NCBI GenBank assembly: GCA_903789595.1
Contig: CAIFEZ010000009.1
Coordinates: forward strand, 52,264 to 116,263
DNA from: an uncultured eubacterium 1-6
GTDB lineage: Bacteria > Bacillota > Clostridia > Lachnospirales > Lachnospiraceae
DNA length: 64,000 nucleotides
Direction: 5' to 3'
The first letter of the stretch is position 1. Each line of letters opens with the position of its first letter. Below are positions 63,843 through 64,000 of this stretch, one piece after another. The notes beneath the pieces were generated by a model. That model was not told where the DNA came from and ran no database searches. It worked only from the letters and a program-made list of their open reading frames with translations. The translations under genes were made by a program, and so were the position numbers.

Positions 63843-64000
63843 GTAACTGTTCACACCCACCTCTATACGACAAGAATTTTGCAGTCCTGTTGCCATTCGC
63901 AAACTGGCTGTAGTAAAGTTTTATCCTGATTTTATGAAGCTGCGAAACTCCTCAGGCGCAAGCGCCTTCGTCAAACTGCAAATCTACTAGGCTCATTTCA
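63843..64000. repeat. dispersed repeat family B (MITE-like), cut by window edge
   Basis: It begins GTAACTGTTCACACCCACCT and continues CAGTCCTGTTGCCATTCGCA, matching the left half of the full-length copy (reverse complement of 43925-44260) with few differences up to the window edge. The right end is outside the window. Confidence 0.88.

Overview
The window looks like a chromosomal segment from a gut-type Firmicute, most likely a Lachnospiraceae-like clostridium. The reasons are AGGAGG-type ribosome binding sites, roughly 50% G+C genes with AT-rich gaps, lipoproteins with Ser-rich linkers after an LFAGCG lipobox, YesM/YesN-type two-component systems beside sugar ABC transporters, a DUF1836 protein, a clostridial LrgAB pair, and a CIRCE operator. 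This assignment is inferred from gene content. No rRNA, tRNA, CRISPR array, prophage or intact insertion sequence was seen.

Layout. 1-3.6 kb: start of a secreted protein, a PssD/PssE (Alg14/Alg13-like) glycosyltransferase pair and a polymerase-like membrane protein. 3.7-10.2 kb: an Rpn-family relic, lrgB/lrgA, a PHP-family histidinol-phosphatase, a thymidylate-synthase-fold protein, a DegV protein and a DUF1836 protein. 10.2-21.8 kb: an ammonium transporter fused to a PII domain, glycogen branching enzyme, MgtE, an unknown protein with a partly duplicated 3' end, an RpoD-like sigma factor with a changed -10-recognition residue, Hsp20 under a CIRCE-type operator, and glucose-6-phosphate isomerase. 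22-25.8 kb: a giant CheB-CheR-PAS-histidine kinase-receiver protein.

26-38 kb is a sugar sensing and uptake island. It holds a CUT2 ABC transporter (binding protein, ATPase, permease), a phosphoglucomutase, a second sugar-binding lipoprotein, and a divergent set of membrane-anchored binding protein, YesM-like kinase and YesN-like regulator resembling the XylFII-LytS-YesN arrangement. 38-44 kb: a GGDEF-EAL-GGDEF-like protein, a stand-alone glutamate-cysteine ligase and ferritin. 44-54.4 kb is a second carbohydrate locus: a cytoplasmic glycoside hydrolase, two CUT1 permeases and a solute-binding lipoprotein, with a divergent YesM/YesN pair and no own ATPase. 54.4-57 kb is a wrecked tartrate-type locus: truncated ttdB, frameshifted ttdA, an internal fragment of an anion transporter and an N-truncated LysR gene joined end to end. 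58-64 kb: an aconitase-family hydratase, a small unknown protein, MTA/SAH nucleosidase and an RNase-J/CPSF-like metallo-beta-lactamase protein.

The most unusual feature is the density of repeats. Three dispersed families are present: family A with ends near ACTGTATAAGTCC placed upstream of genes; family B, a MITE-like element with long inverted termini; and family C, always abutting a terminator. There are also many minisatellites of 15, 17, 19, 25 and 30 bp, several starting inside the last codons of a gene. These, together with the collapsed tartrate locus, suggest a genome shaped by replication slippage, small mobile elements and short-homology deletions.
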